Below, one piece after another: positions 1-9,495 of a stretch of 64,000 nt of DNA; position 1 is the first letter of the stretch; each line of letters starts with the position of its first letter. The position numbers were made by a program, and so were the translations under genes. Location: NCBI GenBank assembly GCA_946616835.1, contig CAMOJK010000005.1, positions 1 to 64,000 on the forward strand, written 5' to 3'. Under the pieces are notes generated by a model. That model did not search any database and was not told the origin of the DNA. It was given only the letters and a program-made list of their open reading frames with translations. Source of the stretch: an uncultured Lachnospiraceae bacterium. GTDB taxonomy: Bacteria; Bacillota; Clostridia; Lachnospirales; Lachnospiraceae.

Positions 1-149
1 AGAATTCACCTCTTGTTTATCTGCTTACGGAAAGAACCGGCAGATAGAGCAGGATGAGGGTTGCTTTGCGGCAGACCTGCATTCTGTATTTGTTTATAAT
101 TTTTTAGTTATGCAGTAGTATCAAAAGTCTGACTAATGGGGGAGAGCAG

Positions 150-1295
150 ATGTACTGTACAAACTGTGGAAAAGAAATAGCAGATGGTTCGGTTTTCTGC
201 AGACATTGCGGAGAGCAGATTGGTGATGACAAAACTGTATATGTTGTTAAAGATGATGCCAACTCAGAACTTAAGAAAATCGCTGCCAGCAATTATGTTA
301 AAAGCAGCCCGACAGAGAAAAAATCAAATCGTCTTGTCATTATCGTTGCTGCCGGGATTGCTGCAGTGGCCGTATTAGCGGTGGCAGCAGGCATCATCCT
401 TCATCCTAAAAAAGATGAATGGAACGGTCCGGAAACATCAGAAACAGTTTCTGCTGATAACGGTGTTGATGAGTCTGCGATTCCGGCAGACACAATGGAA
501 GAAGCAGCAACGCCTGAAGCGTCTGAGACTGTGGCAGAGGCCGCTAAAGAACCTGATGCCATGGCAGCAGAGACGTCTTTGACCGTTACTGTCAGTGTGA
601 TAGGGGCAAATGAGACGGGCGCATTAAGCGGTGCGATAGTACAGCTTAAAGGTAATGATTATGAGGAGTATGCCGAGACTGATACAGCCGGACACGCACT
701 TTTTCCGGTGTCGGCAGACGGAAGATATACCGTAAAGTGTAATGCAGACGGGTATAACGAGAATGTGCTGGAGATAGAGATTGCCGGTGCTGATATAGAT
801 GCTGTTGTGCCGATGATACCTGTGGTAACAGGCAATGATGCCTTTGTATATCTTAGCTGGAAAGGTGATCACGATTTAGATTTGTGCGCATTCAATGCTG
901 AATTGCAGGAGTATGTTAACATCGGCCACCCGTCTGACAGTATCGGAAATGTGTTCCTATATGCAGATCATGGTGCAGATATGCCTTATGAAGTAATCTA
1001 TATCCATGATACTGATGATGAGATTACGAAGACATTCTTTGTGACTGAAGCAAAGAATGCCAGGGAGGGTATGCCTTCTCAGATGGCAGCAGACGGTGTT
1101 ACCATAAAGATATATGATAAAACTGGTCTGGCTTACTCTAGTGCTGCCCGTATTGATGAAAAAGCAGCACTGTGGTGCCCATGCTATTGCTATGCCGGCA
1201 GTTTCTATGACCAGCAGGATTATATCTACGATGTTAGCGGTGAGCAGTACGAATGGATAAGCTTTAAAGAAAAAGATGCTTATACCGGAAAATAA
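150..1295 (+). CDS. Zinc-ribbon membrane protein with carboxypeptidase-regulatory-like and YfaP-like domains
   Basis: The 381-residue product opens with a zinc ribbon (CTNCGK near residue 3 and CRHCGEQ near residue 17). A basic stretch and one membrane segment follow at about 62-84, then an acidic Ala/Glu-rich linker to about 140. Residues 145-215 resemble a carboxypeptidase-regulatory-like beta-sandwich. The C-terminal part begins with a LSWKGDHDLDL segment like the one opening YfaP-type domains. The ribbon would face the cytoplasm and the rest the outside. The start follows a GGGGGAG ribosome site. The next gene is convergent, 8 bp away. Function is unknown; only the architecture is supported. 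Confidence 0.85.
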   Translation: MYCTNCGKEIADGSVFCRHCGEQIGDDKTVYVVKDDANSELKKIAASNYVKSSPTEKKSNRLVIIVAAGIAAVAVLAVAAGIILHPKKDEWNGPETSETVSADNGVDESAIPADTMEEAATPEASETVAEAAKEPDAMAAETSLTVTVSVIGANETGALSGAIVQLKGNDYEEYAETDTAGHALFPVSADGRYTVKCNADGYNENVLEIEIAGADIDAVVPMIPVVTGNDAFVYLSWKGDHDLDLCAFNAELQEYVNIGHPSDSIGNVFLYADHGADMPYEVIYIHDTDDEITKTFFVTEAKNAREGMPSQMAADGVTIKIYDKTGLAYSSAARIDEKAALWCPCYCYAGSFYDQQDYIYDVSGEQYEWISFKEKDAYTGK

Positions 1296-1303
1296 ACAGA
1301 AAA

Positions 1304-3040
1304 TTAACGAAGAACCTGGCCGTGCTTTAGCTTATACTGTTTCTTGTTTTCGTACATAAGGGAGTCGGCTTTTTTTTCGGCATCAGTTATACTTATTCCG
1401 TTTCCTGCATATGCATTTCCTACTGCAATATACATATGGATATCCAGGCCTGATGATTTATCGAATTCAGCTTCTTCCTTTTCCAGACGGAGGATGGATT
1501 CTTCAAAAAAATGGTCAGTTGATTTTTCGGCGCCTTCCATTATCACCACAAATTCATCGCCACCGGTGCGGAAGCATTTGCACTTCGGTCCAAAGGCCTT
1601 TTTCAGGGCAGTGGCAGCTCCTTTGATATATTTGTCACCGTCAGTGTGACCGTAGCTGTCGTTTACTGTTTTTAAGCAGTTGAGGTCGAACATTCCGATT
1701 CGGACACCGGGAATTTCCTCGTTTGCTATCTTTTCGAAAAGAACACTTTCGTATTTTATGAATGCGGCACGGTTACCGATCTCTGTTAATGCATCGACAT
1801 AAGCAATCCTGTTTACAATCTCGAACTCGTTGCTCTTCCGTATGCTTTCCAGCATGAGACTGATGGATTTTATTATCAGTGTGATTATGAAAAATAACAA
1901 GCCTATACGCATGAATCTGTTGACATCAGCGGTATGGTGTTTGTGACCGAAATCATAAAGACATACATCAACTACTGCTGTCAGGCTGAATACTGCAAAT
2001 GATATATAGACAAAGATATTCGGATTTTTTTTCTGTTCTTTTTTGTATCTCAGGGCATCCTTTACCAGCATCACAACGATTACGGTTATTATACCTGCGT
2101 CTATAAGGTGTATAAAGTGTAACAATGAATGGTAATCAGCCAGGCCCAGCGAGGTGAGTATGATACAGAAAGATGTCATTACACAGATAATATCGAATAC
2201 TATGGCATTGTATTTTTCGTTTGGCTTCATCATAATGCAGTTAACATAGCAGAAGCCGGGGTAGGGCAGCAGCATCTGCGAAAGGTATGATACACTGTGC
2301 CAGAATTCTGAGTTACCGATCATGAACTGCATAAAAAGTGTCTCACTAAGAGTCAGCAGTCCGGTCAGTATGCCTATCATTCCCAGATATATAAAGCCAC
2401 TGGAAATGCTCGTTCTGGATACGGCAGCCAGTACAAAGGAAACTATACCGAAAAGGATTATCAAAAGACTTATGATGAAAGCCAGCATATGACTGCGGAC
2501 AAAATTTGCACTGAATGTACCGCCGTCGCCTATATAAAGCATATCTATGTAACAGTTCTTATCTGAATACAGGTATTTTAGTTTCAGTATTATCTCTTTT
2601 CCTTCCGAATTCTCCGGAAGCGGTATGTGGTGGAAGCTGCTGCCATATGAGACTCCAGACAATATTGATATATCAGGCATGAAACGGTCTATTTCTCTGC
2701 CGTCAAGATACATGATATAGGACAGATTTCTTGTTCGGAAATCCAGGGAAGAAGTGGTGGGAATGCTGTCAGGTATTTCTTTTGAGAGTACAATATAGCC
2801 GTTGCTGTCCTGATAGTTTACCAGGTTGGATTCGGTACTTACATAAGTGCCATTTTCTAACTGCCAGTCATCACCGAAAAAAAACAGGCTGCTTTCATTG
2901 AAAGCAACATAGTCATTTTTATCCGGGATGAATGCCACATAGGAAACAATAATAGCCACAGCAAAAAGCATAAATATCACATTATACTTCTTTTCGGTAG
3001 ACATTTTTTTTGTTTTATTTGTGGTATTGCTTTTATCCAT
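1304..3040 (-). CDS. Membrane-bound GGDEF diguanylate cyclase
   Basis: Predicted to make cyclic di-GMP from two GTP at the inner face of the membrane. A first hydrophobic segment sits near residue 20, followed by an extracellular beta-rich domain of about 150 residues, a multi-helix membrane block (about seven segments, 7TM-DISM-like layout), and a C-terminal GGDEF domain. The active-site motif RTGGDEF is intact near residues 490-496. I see no RxxD inhibitory site just before it. The ATG at 3040 is preferred over a TTG at 3100 and an ATG at 3004, but none has a good ribosome site, so the start is uncertain. Domain call is firm; the sensed signal is unknown. Confidence 0.88.
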   Translation of the reverse strand: MDKSNTTNKTKKMSTEKKYNVIFMLFAVAIIVSYVAFIPDKNDYVAFNESSLFFFGDDWQLENGTYVSTESNLVNYQDSNGYIVLSKEIPDSIPTTSSLDFRTRNLSYIMYLDGREIDRFMPDISILSGVSYGSSFHHIPLPENSEGKEIILKLKYLYSDKNCYIDMLYIGDGGTFSANFVRSHMLAFIISLLIILFGIVSFVLAAVSRTSISSGFIYLGMIGILTGLLTLSETLFMQFMIGNSEFWHSVSYLSQMLLPYPGFCYVNCIMMKPNEKYNAIVFDIICVMTSFCIILTSLGLADYHSLLHFIHLIDAGIITVIVVMLVKDALRYKKEQKKNPNIFVYISFAVFSLTAVVDVCLYDFGHKHHTADVNRFMRIGLLFFIITLIIKSISLMLESIRKSNEFEIVNRIAYVDALTEIGNRAAFIKYESVLFEKIANEEIPGVRIGMFDLNCLKTVNDSYGHTDGDKYIKGAATALKKAFGPKCKCFRTGGDEFVVIMEGAEKSTDHFFEESILRLEKEEAEFDKSSGLDIHMYIAVGNAYAGNGISITDAEKKADSLMYENKKQYKLKHGQVLR

Positions 3041-3236
3041 ATGACAATATTTGTGATAATGATCGCAACAGTTTTGCAGCCAGGTGAAGACCGACCACAA
3101 TTATGTATATTTTAACACAAAAAAAGCAAACATAAGGTTTAATTTTTACATATTTATGTCGATAAAATAAGTAGGGTTTTATCTTGTCTTGCAACTGAAA
3201 AGGATTTCAGTGTCAGCTACATGGAGGTAGTGTTCT

Positions 3237-4322
3237 ATGACGGGATTAAGTGGCATATCTTCATATAATTTCACAGGATTTTCAGCGGGATATAGTTCCC
3301 AAAAGACAACTGGCTTTGCACGAAGGACCATACAGGGAAAAAGCCAGCCTGATTTTTTTGCCCGCCAAAAGGAGGACGCAGAGGCAGAAAAAGCGAAGGA
3401 ATCCAGTCATTTGCATAAAATAATTCGTGAATTAAAGAGAAAACGGGAAAATGACGGTGAAAACATTCAGGAAAAATTAAATAAAGAGTTAACAATCTGC
3501 AGCAAGAGCGCAGAGAATGACAAAAAAGAGAAGGTTAAATCGCACGTTAACTATAATTACAAAGAGGTGGCCGGGAAGATTCAGCGCGCCAAGACCTCTG
3601 TAAGCGCCGGTCAGGCAGTGATATCTGCCAAGAGAAAAGTGGTGGAGATAAAAAGGAAAATATCCACAGGAGACGGCGATGCGGAAGATCTTCAGCTGGC
3701 ACTCACCCATGCAAAGCGTATGGAAATGGCTGCAAGAAAGAAAAAGCACCATCTGGAAATGGAAGAAATGGCAGCTAATAATATACAGAGGGATGAGAAT
3801 GCAAGCCGGCAGGAGGAGACGGTAAAATCCATCAGGGACTCGCTGGTAAATGCTGCTGAAGAAGAAGTTTCTAAGCAGGAAGATGAGATTTTTGAAGAAC
3901 GTGAGGCTTTAGCTGAGGAGCTTTCGGAAGGTGTTGAGGAAACCGGTGAGGGCTGCTTTGAAGATATGGTTTCTGAATTAAATGAGATGATTTCAGAACT
4001 GGACGAGGAGACACTTGAAGAGCTGGGAAAAGCCATGGAATTTTTTGAGGATATGGAGATTCTGGATCCCCATATGACAAGAGAGGATCTGGATGAGCTG
4101 AAGCGTAAGCACCGGGCAGAAGAGCAGAAAGCCATGTTAAAGGCTGATATGGATTATCTTAAAGGTATGATAAAGCATCAGATGAACAGAAGCGACGGTA
4201 CATTGGAAATGAGGGGAAATTCGTTCGGTTCCGTTGCGTCATTTCCTTCTGGGAGAATTATGTCAACCGGTGCGCCTGCGGCAATACCGCCGGTATCTGT
4301 CGGGATTGATGTGCAGGTGTGA
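3237..4322 (+). CDS. Hypothetical coiled-coil protein
   Basis: The 361-residue protein starts with a Gly/Ser/Phe-rich segment (SGISSYNFTGFSAGYSS). A long, highly charged Lys/Glu-rich region that should be coiled coil runs from about 40 to 310, and the C-terminus is Pro/Gly-rich. There is no signal peptide or membrane segment. A GGAGG site lies 8 bases before the ATG. I do not recognise a family. The helical, acidic and basic blocks suggest a structural or scaffold role, which is only a guess. Confidence 0.75.
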   Translation: MTGLSGISSYNFTGFSAGYSSQKTTGFARRTIQGKSQPDFFARQKEDAEAEKAKESSHLHKIIRELKRKRENDGENIQEKLNKELTICSKSAENDKKEKVKSHVNYNYKEVAGKIQRAKTSVSAGQAVISAKRKVVEIKRKISTGDGDAEDLQLALTHAKRMEMAARKKKHHLEMEEMAANNIQRDENASRQEETVKSIRDSLVNAAEEEVSKQEDEIFEEREALAEELSEGVEETGEGCFEDMVSELNEMISELDEETLEELGKAMEFFEDMEILDPHMTREDLDELKRKHRAEEQKAMLKADMDYLKGMIKHQMNRSDGTLEMRGNSFGSVASFPSGRIMSTGAPAAIPPVSVGIDVQV

Positions 4323-4363
4323 AGCGGCAAAAAATATCCGTCCGGATCCGGTTATGGATATTT

Positions 4364-4975
4364 TTAGTATTCGCTCAGGATAAGCCTTACCATTTCGTTT
4401 CTTTCTTTGGGAACATCTGCACCGCAGATACGCTTGGGTTCATCTGCTCTGTGCTTTATCACGTTTTCAATCGTCATATCAAAGCATTCAGGGAATGCCC
4501 AAAGGGCGTGGTCAATATTTATCTGCTGCCTGAAAAGTTCTGATTGGTCATGAGCCTGATCCAAAAGATTCAGGAACTGAGGATAGCGGGCGGCATCTTC
4601 CTTATCTATTTTTATATCTGCAATGGATGAACCGCTGTGTTTTATTCCGAACTTTACAGCAAGGTCCATAAGGACTGTCTTGTATGACATATCGAATATA
4701 CGGTCACAGGTATCCCGGTCTATGCGGAAACGGTCCATCGCTATTACTACATCAAGAAGTTTTAGGGAAGTGAAATCTTCCGAACCTTCGAAGATAAGTC
4801 TGTGGCAGACCGGCCCGTGGTCATCGGGAGAGAAAATGTCGGGTTTATTATATCTGGTCAGAATCCACTCTACTTCATCCATATCAAAGCGTATTTTTGA
4901 AAGGTCGAGAAGAGTAGGCCCCCCCTGAATGTCTTCAATATATTTAAGTTTTTCTTTTGCTTCGCTGACTGTCAT
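4364..4975 (-). CDS. Hypothetical protein
   Basis: A 203-residue soluble protein with no recognised domain. It has a GGAG ribosome site before the ATG and lies 18 bp downstream of the propeller protein on the same strand, so the two are probably one transcription unit. The sequence is mixed alpha-helical with many Asp/Arg pairs and no signal peptide. Its end faces the end of the plus-strand coiled-coil gene, 41 bp away. Confidence 0.7.
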   Translation of the reverse strand: MTVSEAKEKLKYIEDIQGGPTLLDLSKIRFDMDEVEWILTRYNKPDIFSPDDHGPVCHRLIFEGSEDFTSLKLLDVVIAMDRFRIDRDTCDRIFDMSYKTVLMDLAVKFGIKHSGSSIADIKIDKEDAARYPQFLNLLDQAHDQSELFRQQINIDHALWAFPECFDMTIENVIKHRADEPKRICGADVPKERNEMVRLILSEY

Positions 4976-4993
4976 TTTTTCTCCAAATATTAT

Positions 4994-6061
4994 TTACCGG
5001 TCAGCAAGAACTGCGCTTGCCGCCTGGTCAAAGGTAGTTACATTTACAGATCCGTTTGTGGTAGTCCGGTAGATCGGTATGTCGCTTCCGAAATCCCTGA
5101 AATAAACATAGTCGGATGTTATGCATATATTTCTGTGGACACCCATCTTCACTGTTTCCATACCGCTTCCGTCAGTGTGTATCCTTTTAAGGGCGTATCC
5201 TTCGGGATCATCGGCAACGACTGTCTGATAGTATATCCAATCCTGATACTGGTTGAAACTGTCACATCTCTCATCTGTAATGGTGAAAATGCTGCCATCA
5301 CTAAGATTATATGACTTCAGGTGGTAATCATCGTTGGAATCAAGGTAATAGACAGTCTGTCCATCTACTATAGGCAGGTACATTCGCTCCGTGGAAACCT
5401 CATTGGTGGAACCGAATACCGGATCCATAGTATTTAGGGTACCGGTGGTCAGATTGTCTGAATAATACATCAGGCCTCCGTAGTAGCAGCCTACCTTGGG
5501 GTGTCCGGTCATCAGAGTCACGGGATCACCTCCGGCTATGGATATGCTGTTGACAGTTATCTTTGCATTGCCGTCGCTTTTTTCATCCTCGGCAAAGCAG
5601 GTGTAGATCAGATTGTTGCCGGCAAGCATCATGCCGTCGCTTGTCACATCTGTGATCAGGTTATTATTCGAATGGTGGGTATCATAACGGTATATGCCGC
5701 GGCCTCTGCGCACATATCCAAGCCCTGTCTTGTCGGCAGCAGCATCAGTATAGTAGTAGAGATATCCGTTTGCGGCACAGATAAAGGAAGCGTTGCCTTC
5801 TGATAGTTTTTTGCATTCTCCGCTTGCAGCATCCATTGCATAGAGCTTTCCCGAATCATAACTGTTTGAAAAGTATATCACACCATTTGATTCGCAGAAA
5901 AGTCCACCGTTATAGAGATTGCCTGCGGTATTTCCGGCAGTCATGGGATCGTTGGGGGGAATCTGTTTTTGCTTCCCGCCGATGATCCTTATGGCTGCAA
6001 TTACGGCGATGAGAATGACTATTATTATAACGGCAATTACCGTACGCAGTTTTTTGTTCAT
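4994..6061 (-). CDS. Membrane-anchored beta-propeller protein (DUF5050-like)
   Basis: The 355-residue product has a single N-terminal membrane anchor (residues about 6-28, Ile/Val-rich). The remainder is built of repeats of the kind SNGVIYFSN, NGYLYYYTD and DQTVYYLDS, the aromatic-rich blades of DUF5050-type propellers, and would lie outside the membrane. A GGGAGG site precedes the ATG. It is followed on the same strand by the hypothetical gene at 4364-4975. Such propellers usually bind ligands or proteins; no partner can be named from the sequence. Confidence 0.8.
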   Translation of the reverse strand: MNKKLRTVIAVIIIVILIAVIAAIRIIGGKQKQIPPNDPMTAGNTAGNLYNGGLFCESNGVIYFSNSYDSGKLYAMDAASGECKKLSEGNASFICAANGYLYYYTDAAADKTGLGYVRRGRGIYRYDTHHSNNNLITDVTSDGMMLAGNNLIYTCFAEDEKSDGNAKITVNSISIAGGDPVTLMTGHPKVGCYYGGLMYYSDNLTTGTLNTMDPVFGSTNEVSTERMYLPIVDGQTVYYLDSNDDYHLKSYNLSDGSIFTITDERCDSFNQYQDWIYYQTVVADDPEGYALKRIHTDGSGMETVKMGVHRNICITSDYVYFRDFGSDIPIYRTTTNGSVNVTTFDQAASAVLADR

Positions 6062-6210
6062 GGGGACCTCCCTTCTATTTATGATTTATAAGGAATGTCT
6101 GTAAAATCGTTCAAAGGCTGGCGGTCTTTACTATTATGAAAAACTGAAGCAAAAAAAGCTTCGTATACTATAAGTATATTCTTTAAAAGATGGGATTTCA
6201 AGGAAGGACC

Positions 6211-6744
6211 TTAATTTGTCTGCTCTGAAGAGATTATAGCTCGACCTGCCTCCAGAGAAGCTTTCAGATCAATTATTCGCTGGTTTGAGGATCCGCGGAA
6301 ACGCAGGGATATATTTTTAAGGTCGAGGACAAATTCACCATCTACCAGAACATCTGCCAGGGAAAGCATGGGAATGGTGTCTTCTGTATGGGCGCGGGAA
6401 TAGTTTTTATCTGTAAGCTCTTCAAAGGTATAGCCAGAATATATCCAGATGGTTTTACCGGGATATGCGGCCCTTACTTTTTCAAGAAAAGGACGCAATG
6501 CTTTTTGGTTGGCCGGCTCCATTGGCTCACCGCCGAGAATGGTAAGCCCTGCTATCCATGCAGGCTCAAGTGAACTTATTATCTCATTCTCAACGGAACT
6601 GTCAAAATTTTTCCCATAGCAAAAATCCCATGTCATGGGATTAAAGCATTCTTTACAATGGTGGGTGCAGCCGCTTACGAAAAGGCTTGTGCGTACACCT
6701 GGTCCATTTGCTATGTCATTGTATTTGATCTCTGCGTAATTCAT
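6211..6744 (-). CDS. nrdG: Anaerobic ribonucleoside-triphosphate reductase activating protein
   Basis: A radical SAM enzyme that installs the glycyl radical on NrdD under anaerobic conditions. The CTHHCKEC motif (CX3CX2C) near residues 26-33 binds the 4Fe-4S cluster and is intact. GGEP near residue 73 is the usual SAM-binding motif. At 177 residues the length fits the family. It lies downstream of nrdD on the same strand, separated by 207 bp in which I see no gene. The ATG has no strong ribosome site. Function is established knowledge for this family. Confidence 0.95.
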   Translation of the reverse strand: MNYAEIKYNDIANGPGVRTSLFVSGCTHHCKECFNPMTWDFCYGKNFDSSVENEIISSLEPAWIAGLTILGGEPMEPANQKALRPFLEKVRAAYPGKTIWIYSGYTFEELTDKNYSRAHTEDTIPMLSLADVLVDGEFVLDLKNISLRFRGSSNQRIIDLKASLEAGRAIISSEQTN

Positions 6745-6951
6745 ATATTTTGATCATTATCAATCACTGTTTGGGTAAAAACAATTCTCACAATTGCATC
6801 GAATTCGGTGTATATGCGAGTTGCTGTTTTGCTTGTCTTAAACTTTCGCGCACCGGCATCGTGCCTGATGTTAGTGCCATTCGCACTGCTTACTTAAAAC
6901 ACCGTCAGACAAGACCGCATGGTGTGGAAAGTTTAAGGTTAAACAATCATA

Positions 6952-9123
6952 TTACAGGTGAAGTACGCGCTCACGGATTTCCTGTGTCCGTCCCTGATTC
7001 CAGAACTGTGTGCCGATGTAACCGCAGGTGCGTCTTGCAACATTCATGGTGTTCTGGTCACGGTTTTTGCAGTTGGGGCATTCCCATACAAGCTTGCCGT
7101 CCTCGTCATTGACGATATTTATCTCACCGCTGTAGCCACATCGCTGACAGTAGTCGGATTTGGTATTGAGCTCGGCATACATGATGTTTTCATATATATA
7201 TTGCATAACAGAAAGTACGGCATCAATATTGTTCATCATGTTAGGTACTTCCACATAGCTGATTGCTCCGCCGGGTGAAAGGGCCTGGAATTCTGACTCG
7301 AATTTAAGCTTGGTGAAGGCATCAATTTCTTCGGTTACATGGACATGGTAACTGTTGGTGATGTAGTTTTTGTCCGTAACGCCGGGAATCATGCCGAAAC
7401 GCTTCTGAAGGCATTTTGCAAATTTGTAAGTAGTGGATTCCAGCGGAGTACCATAGAGTGAAAATGATATGTTGGTCTCGCTGCGCCACTTTGCACATTT
7501 ATCATTAAGGAAATGCATGACCTTGAGCGCAAAATCCTTGCCGGCCGCGTCGGTATGGGAAACTCCCTTCATGTATCTCGTGCATTCGCACAGTCCCGCA
7601 TATCCGAGGGATATGGTGGAGTAGTTGCCATAAAGAAGCTTGTCTATTTTCTCGCCCTTCTTAAGTCTTGCAAGTGCACCGAACTGCCAGAGTATGGGAG
7701 CAACATCAGAAGGTGTCCCTAAAAGACGCTCATGTCTGCACATAAGGGCACGCTTACAGAGCTCGGTGCGGCTTTCCATAAGCTGCCAGAATTTGTCTTC
7801 ATCTTTGCCGGAGCTGCAGGCTACATCCACGAGATTGAGGGTTACAACACCCTGATTGAATCTGCCGTAGTATTTGTGTGCACCATTTTCACCGAGACCG
7901 GAAATATCAGGTGTAAGGAAGCTGCGGCATCCCATGCAGGGGTAAACATCACCGTTTTTGTATTCTTTCATTTTCTTTGCGGAAATGTAATCAGGTACCA
8001 TGCGTTTTGCAGTGCACTGGGCAGCAAGCTTTGTGAGATACCAGTACCTGGTTCCTTCCTTTATATTGTCCTCATCCAGCACATAGATAAGCTTTGGGAA
8101 CGCAGGGGTAATATATACACCTTTTTCGTTTTTTACACCGAGTATGCGCTGCTTGAGCATTTCTTCTATGACCATTGCAAGGTCATCCCGAAGCTGACCC
8201 TCGGGAACCTCGTCAAGATACATGAATACAGTAATGAAAGGTGCCTGTCCGTTAGTGGTCATAAGAGTGATCACCTGGTACTGGATCACTTGTACGCCTC
8301 TCTCAATCTCCGCCTTAACACGCATCTCAGCAACTTCGTTTATCTGATCTTCGCTTGCGTTTACGCCGGCTTCTTCAAATTCCTCGCGTACTTCCTTGCG
8401 GAATTTCTTGCGGCTGATGTCAACAAAAGGTACAAGGTGGGAGAGCGTGATGCTCTGTCCGCCGTACTGTGAGCTTGCAATCTGGGCAATGGACTGCGTT
8501 GCAATATTGCAGGCAGTGGAAAAGCTCTTGGGCTTTTCTATCATGGTCTCACTGATGACAGTGCCGTTCTGCAGCATGTCCTCAAGATTTACCAGGCAGC
8601 AGTTGTGCATATGCTGTGCAAAATAGTCTGCATCATGAAAATGGATGACACCCTGCTCGTGGGCTTCCACGATGTCGGGAGGCAGGAGAAATCGCCTGGT
8701 GATATCCTTTGATACTTCTCCGGCCATATAGTCACGCTGGACACTGTTGACAGTAGGATTTTTGTTGGAATTTTCCTGTTTCACCTCTTCGTTGTTGCAT
8801 TCGATAAGGCTCATTATCTGCTCGTCAGTGGTATTGGACTGGCGGACAAGTGCATGCTGGTAACGGTAGATGATATATTTTTTGGCTACCTCATTGTGCC
8901 CGGAATCCATGATCCCGTTCTCTACCATATCCTGTATCTCTTCCACGCTGGCAGCCCTTGTAAGGTTGCGGCATTTTGCGACAACGCTTTCCTCGATCGC
9001 CCTGATCTGGTCGAGGCTAAGCTGTTTATCTTCAGAAACCTCTGCATTGGCCTTGCTTATGGCGCTGATGATCTTTATACCGTCAAAACCTACTTCTTTT
9101 CCGCTTCTTTTGATGATCTTCAT
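6952..9123 (-). CDS. nrdD: Anaerobic (class III) ribonucleoside-triphosphate reductase
   Basis: Reduces ribonucleoside triphosphates to deoxyribonucleotides without oxygen, using a glycyl radical. The 723-residue protein has an N-terminal ATP-cone (residues 1-90), the large barrel, a C-terminal four-cysteine zinc site (CQRCGY and CPNC) and the glycyl radical loop RRTCGYIG close to the end. All expected elements are present. nrdG follows on the same strand. Two NrdR-box-like palindromes lie upstream at 9147-9194, so repression by NrdR is likely. Confidence 0.96.
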   Translation of the reverse strand: MKIIKRSGKEVGFDGIKIISAISKANAEVSEDKQLSLDQIRAIEESVVAKCRNLTRAASVEEIQDMVENGIMDSGHNEVAKKYIIYRYQHALVRQSNTTDEQIMSLIECNNEEVKQENSNKNPTVNSVQRDYMAGEVSKDITRRFLLPPDIVEAHEQGVIHFHDADYFAQHMHNCCLVNLEDMLQNGTVISETMIEKPKSFSTACNIATQSIAQIASSQYGGQSITLSHLVPFVDISRKKFRKEVREEFEEAGVNASEDQINEVAEMRVKAEIERGVQVIQYQVITLMTTNGQAPFITVFMYLDEVPEGQLRDDLAMVIEEMLKQRILGVKNEKGVYITPAFPKLIYVLDEDNIKEGTRYWYLTKLAAQCTAKRMVPDYISAKKMKEYKNGDVYPCMGCRSFLTPDISGLGENGAHKYYGRFNQGVVTLNLVDVACSSGKDEDKFWQLMESRTELCKRALMCRHERLLGTPSDVAPILWQFGALARLKKGEKIDKLLYGNYSTISLGYAGLCECTRYMKGVSHTDAAGKDFALKVMHFLNDKCAKWRSETNISFSLYGTPLESTTYKFAKCLQKRFGMIPGVTDKNYITNSYHVHVTEEIDAFTKLKFESEFQALSPGGAISYVEVPNMMNNIDAVLSVMQYIYENIMYAELNTKSDYCQRCGYSGEINIVNDEDGKLVWECPNCKNRDQNTMNVARRTCGYIGTQFWNQGRTQEIRERVLHL

Positions 9124-9146
9124 GATTCAGTAAACTCCTTATATTA

Positions 9147-9194
9147 AAACATAATCTTGTATATTTGATTTGGGACGACCACAAGATGTTGTGG
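9147..9194 (-). promoter_or_regulatory. Tandem NrdR-box-like operators upstream of nrdD
   Basis: The palindrome CCACAAGATGTTGTGG at 9179-9194 fits the core of the NrdR consensus (CwAnATnTwG). A second copy, read on the minus strand as ATACAAGATTATGTTT, lies at 9147-9162. The two 16-mers are separated by 16 bp, giving 32 bp start to start, which is the usual spacing of paired NrdR boxes. The position, 24 to 71 bp before the nrdD start, suits a repressor. Assignment is by consensus recall and spacing. Confidence 0.7.
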
Positions 9195-9376
9195 CGTGCA
9201 GTGTTATATTATCATCATAGTGAAGGGGATGCAAGGGGAAATTGTGAGGATTTCTCCGCCGGCTGCAGGCCGTTTTTCTATCTGCTGGGAATAAATGGTG
9301 ATATGCAGGGGTGATTGAATTATGTTAAATTATGAAATAGAATTATAACTCGTGAGAGGATAGTCATATCGTAAAG

Positions 9377-9420
9377 TAGACTTTGAGTAGACTTTAAATA
9401 GACTTTAAATTGATTTTCAA
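9377..9420. repeat. 11-bp tandem repeats upstream of the methyltransferase
   Basis: TAGACTTTGAG, TAGACTTTAAA and TAGACTTTAAA follow head to tail, then a weaker TTGATTTTCAA. The period of 11 bp puts each copy on nearly the same helix face. It lies in the roughly 300-bp divergent spacer between nrdD and the methyltransferase, which otherwise shows no gene. It could be a cooperative protein binding site or a simple slippage repeat. Confidence 0.6.
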
Positions 9421-9495
9421 CAGAATTCGACTATTATTTGGGACGCTTACAGCACTTTGTAATTTGCTGTGCAATGTCAGTTGCGGAGGTGTGGA

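Noticed and set aside
3692-4135. Long minus-strand frame within the coiled-coil gene
   Set aside because: It is Ser-rich low-complexity, a mirror of the Glu/Ala-rich coding strand, without a ribosome site.
7732-8472. 246-codon plus-strand frame inside nrdD
   Set aside because: It lies wholly antisense to a fully conserved enzyme and has no recognisable protein features.
9147-9194. Second set of boxes on the methyltransferase side
   Set aside because: The AT-rich sequence at 9205-9225 does not keep the CwAnATnTwG core.
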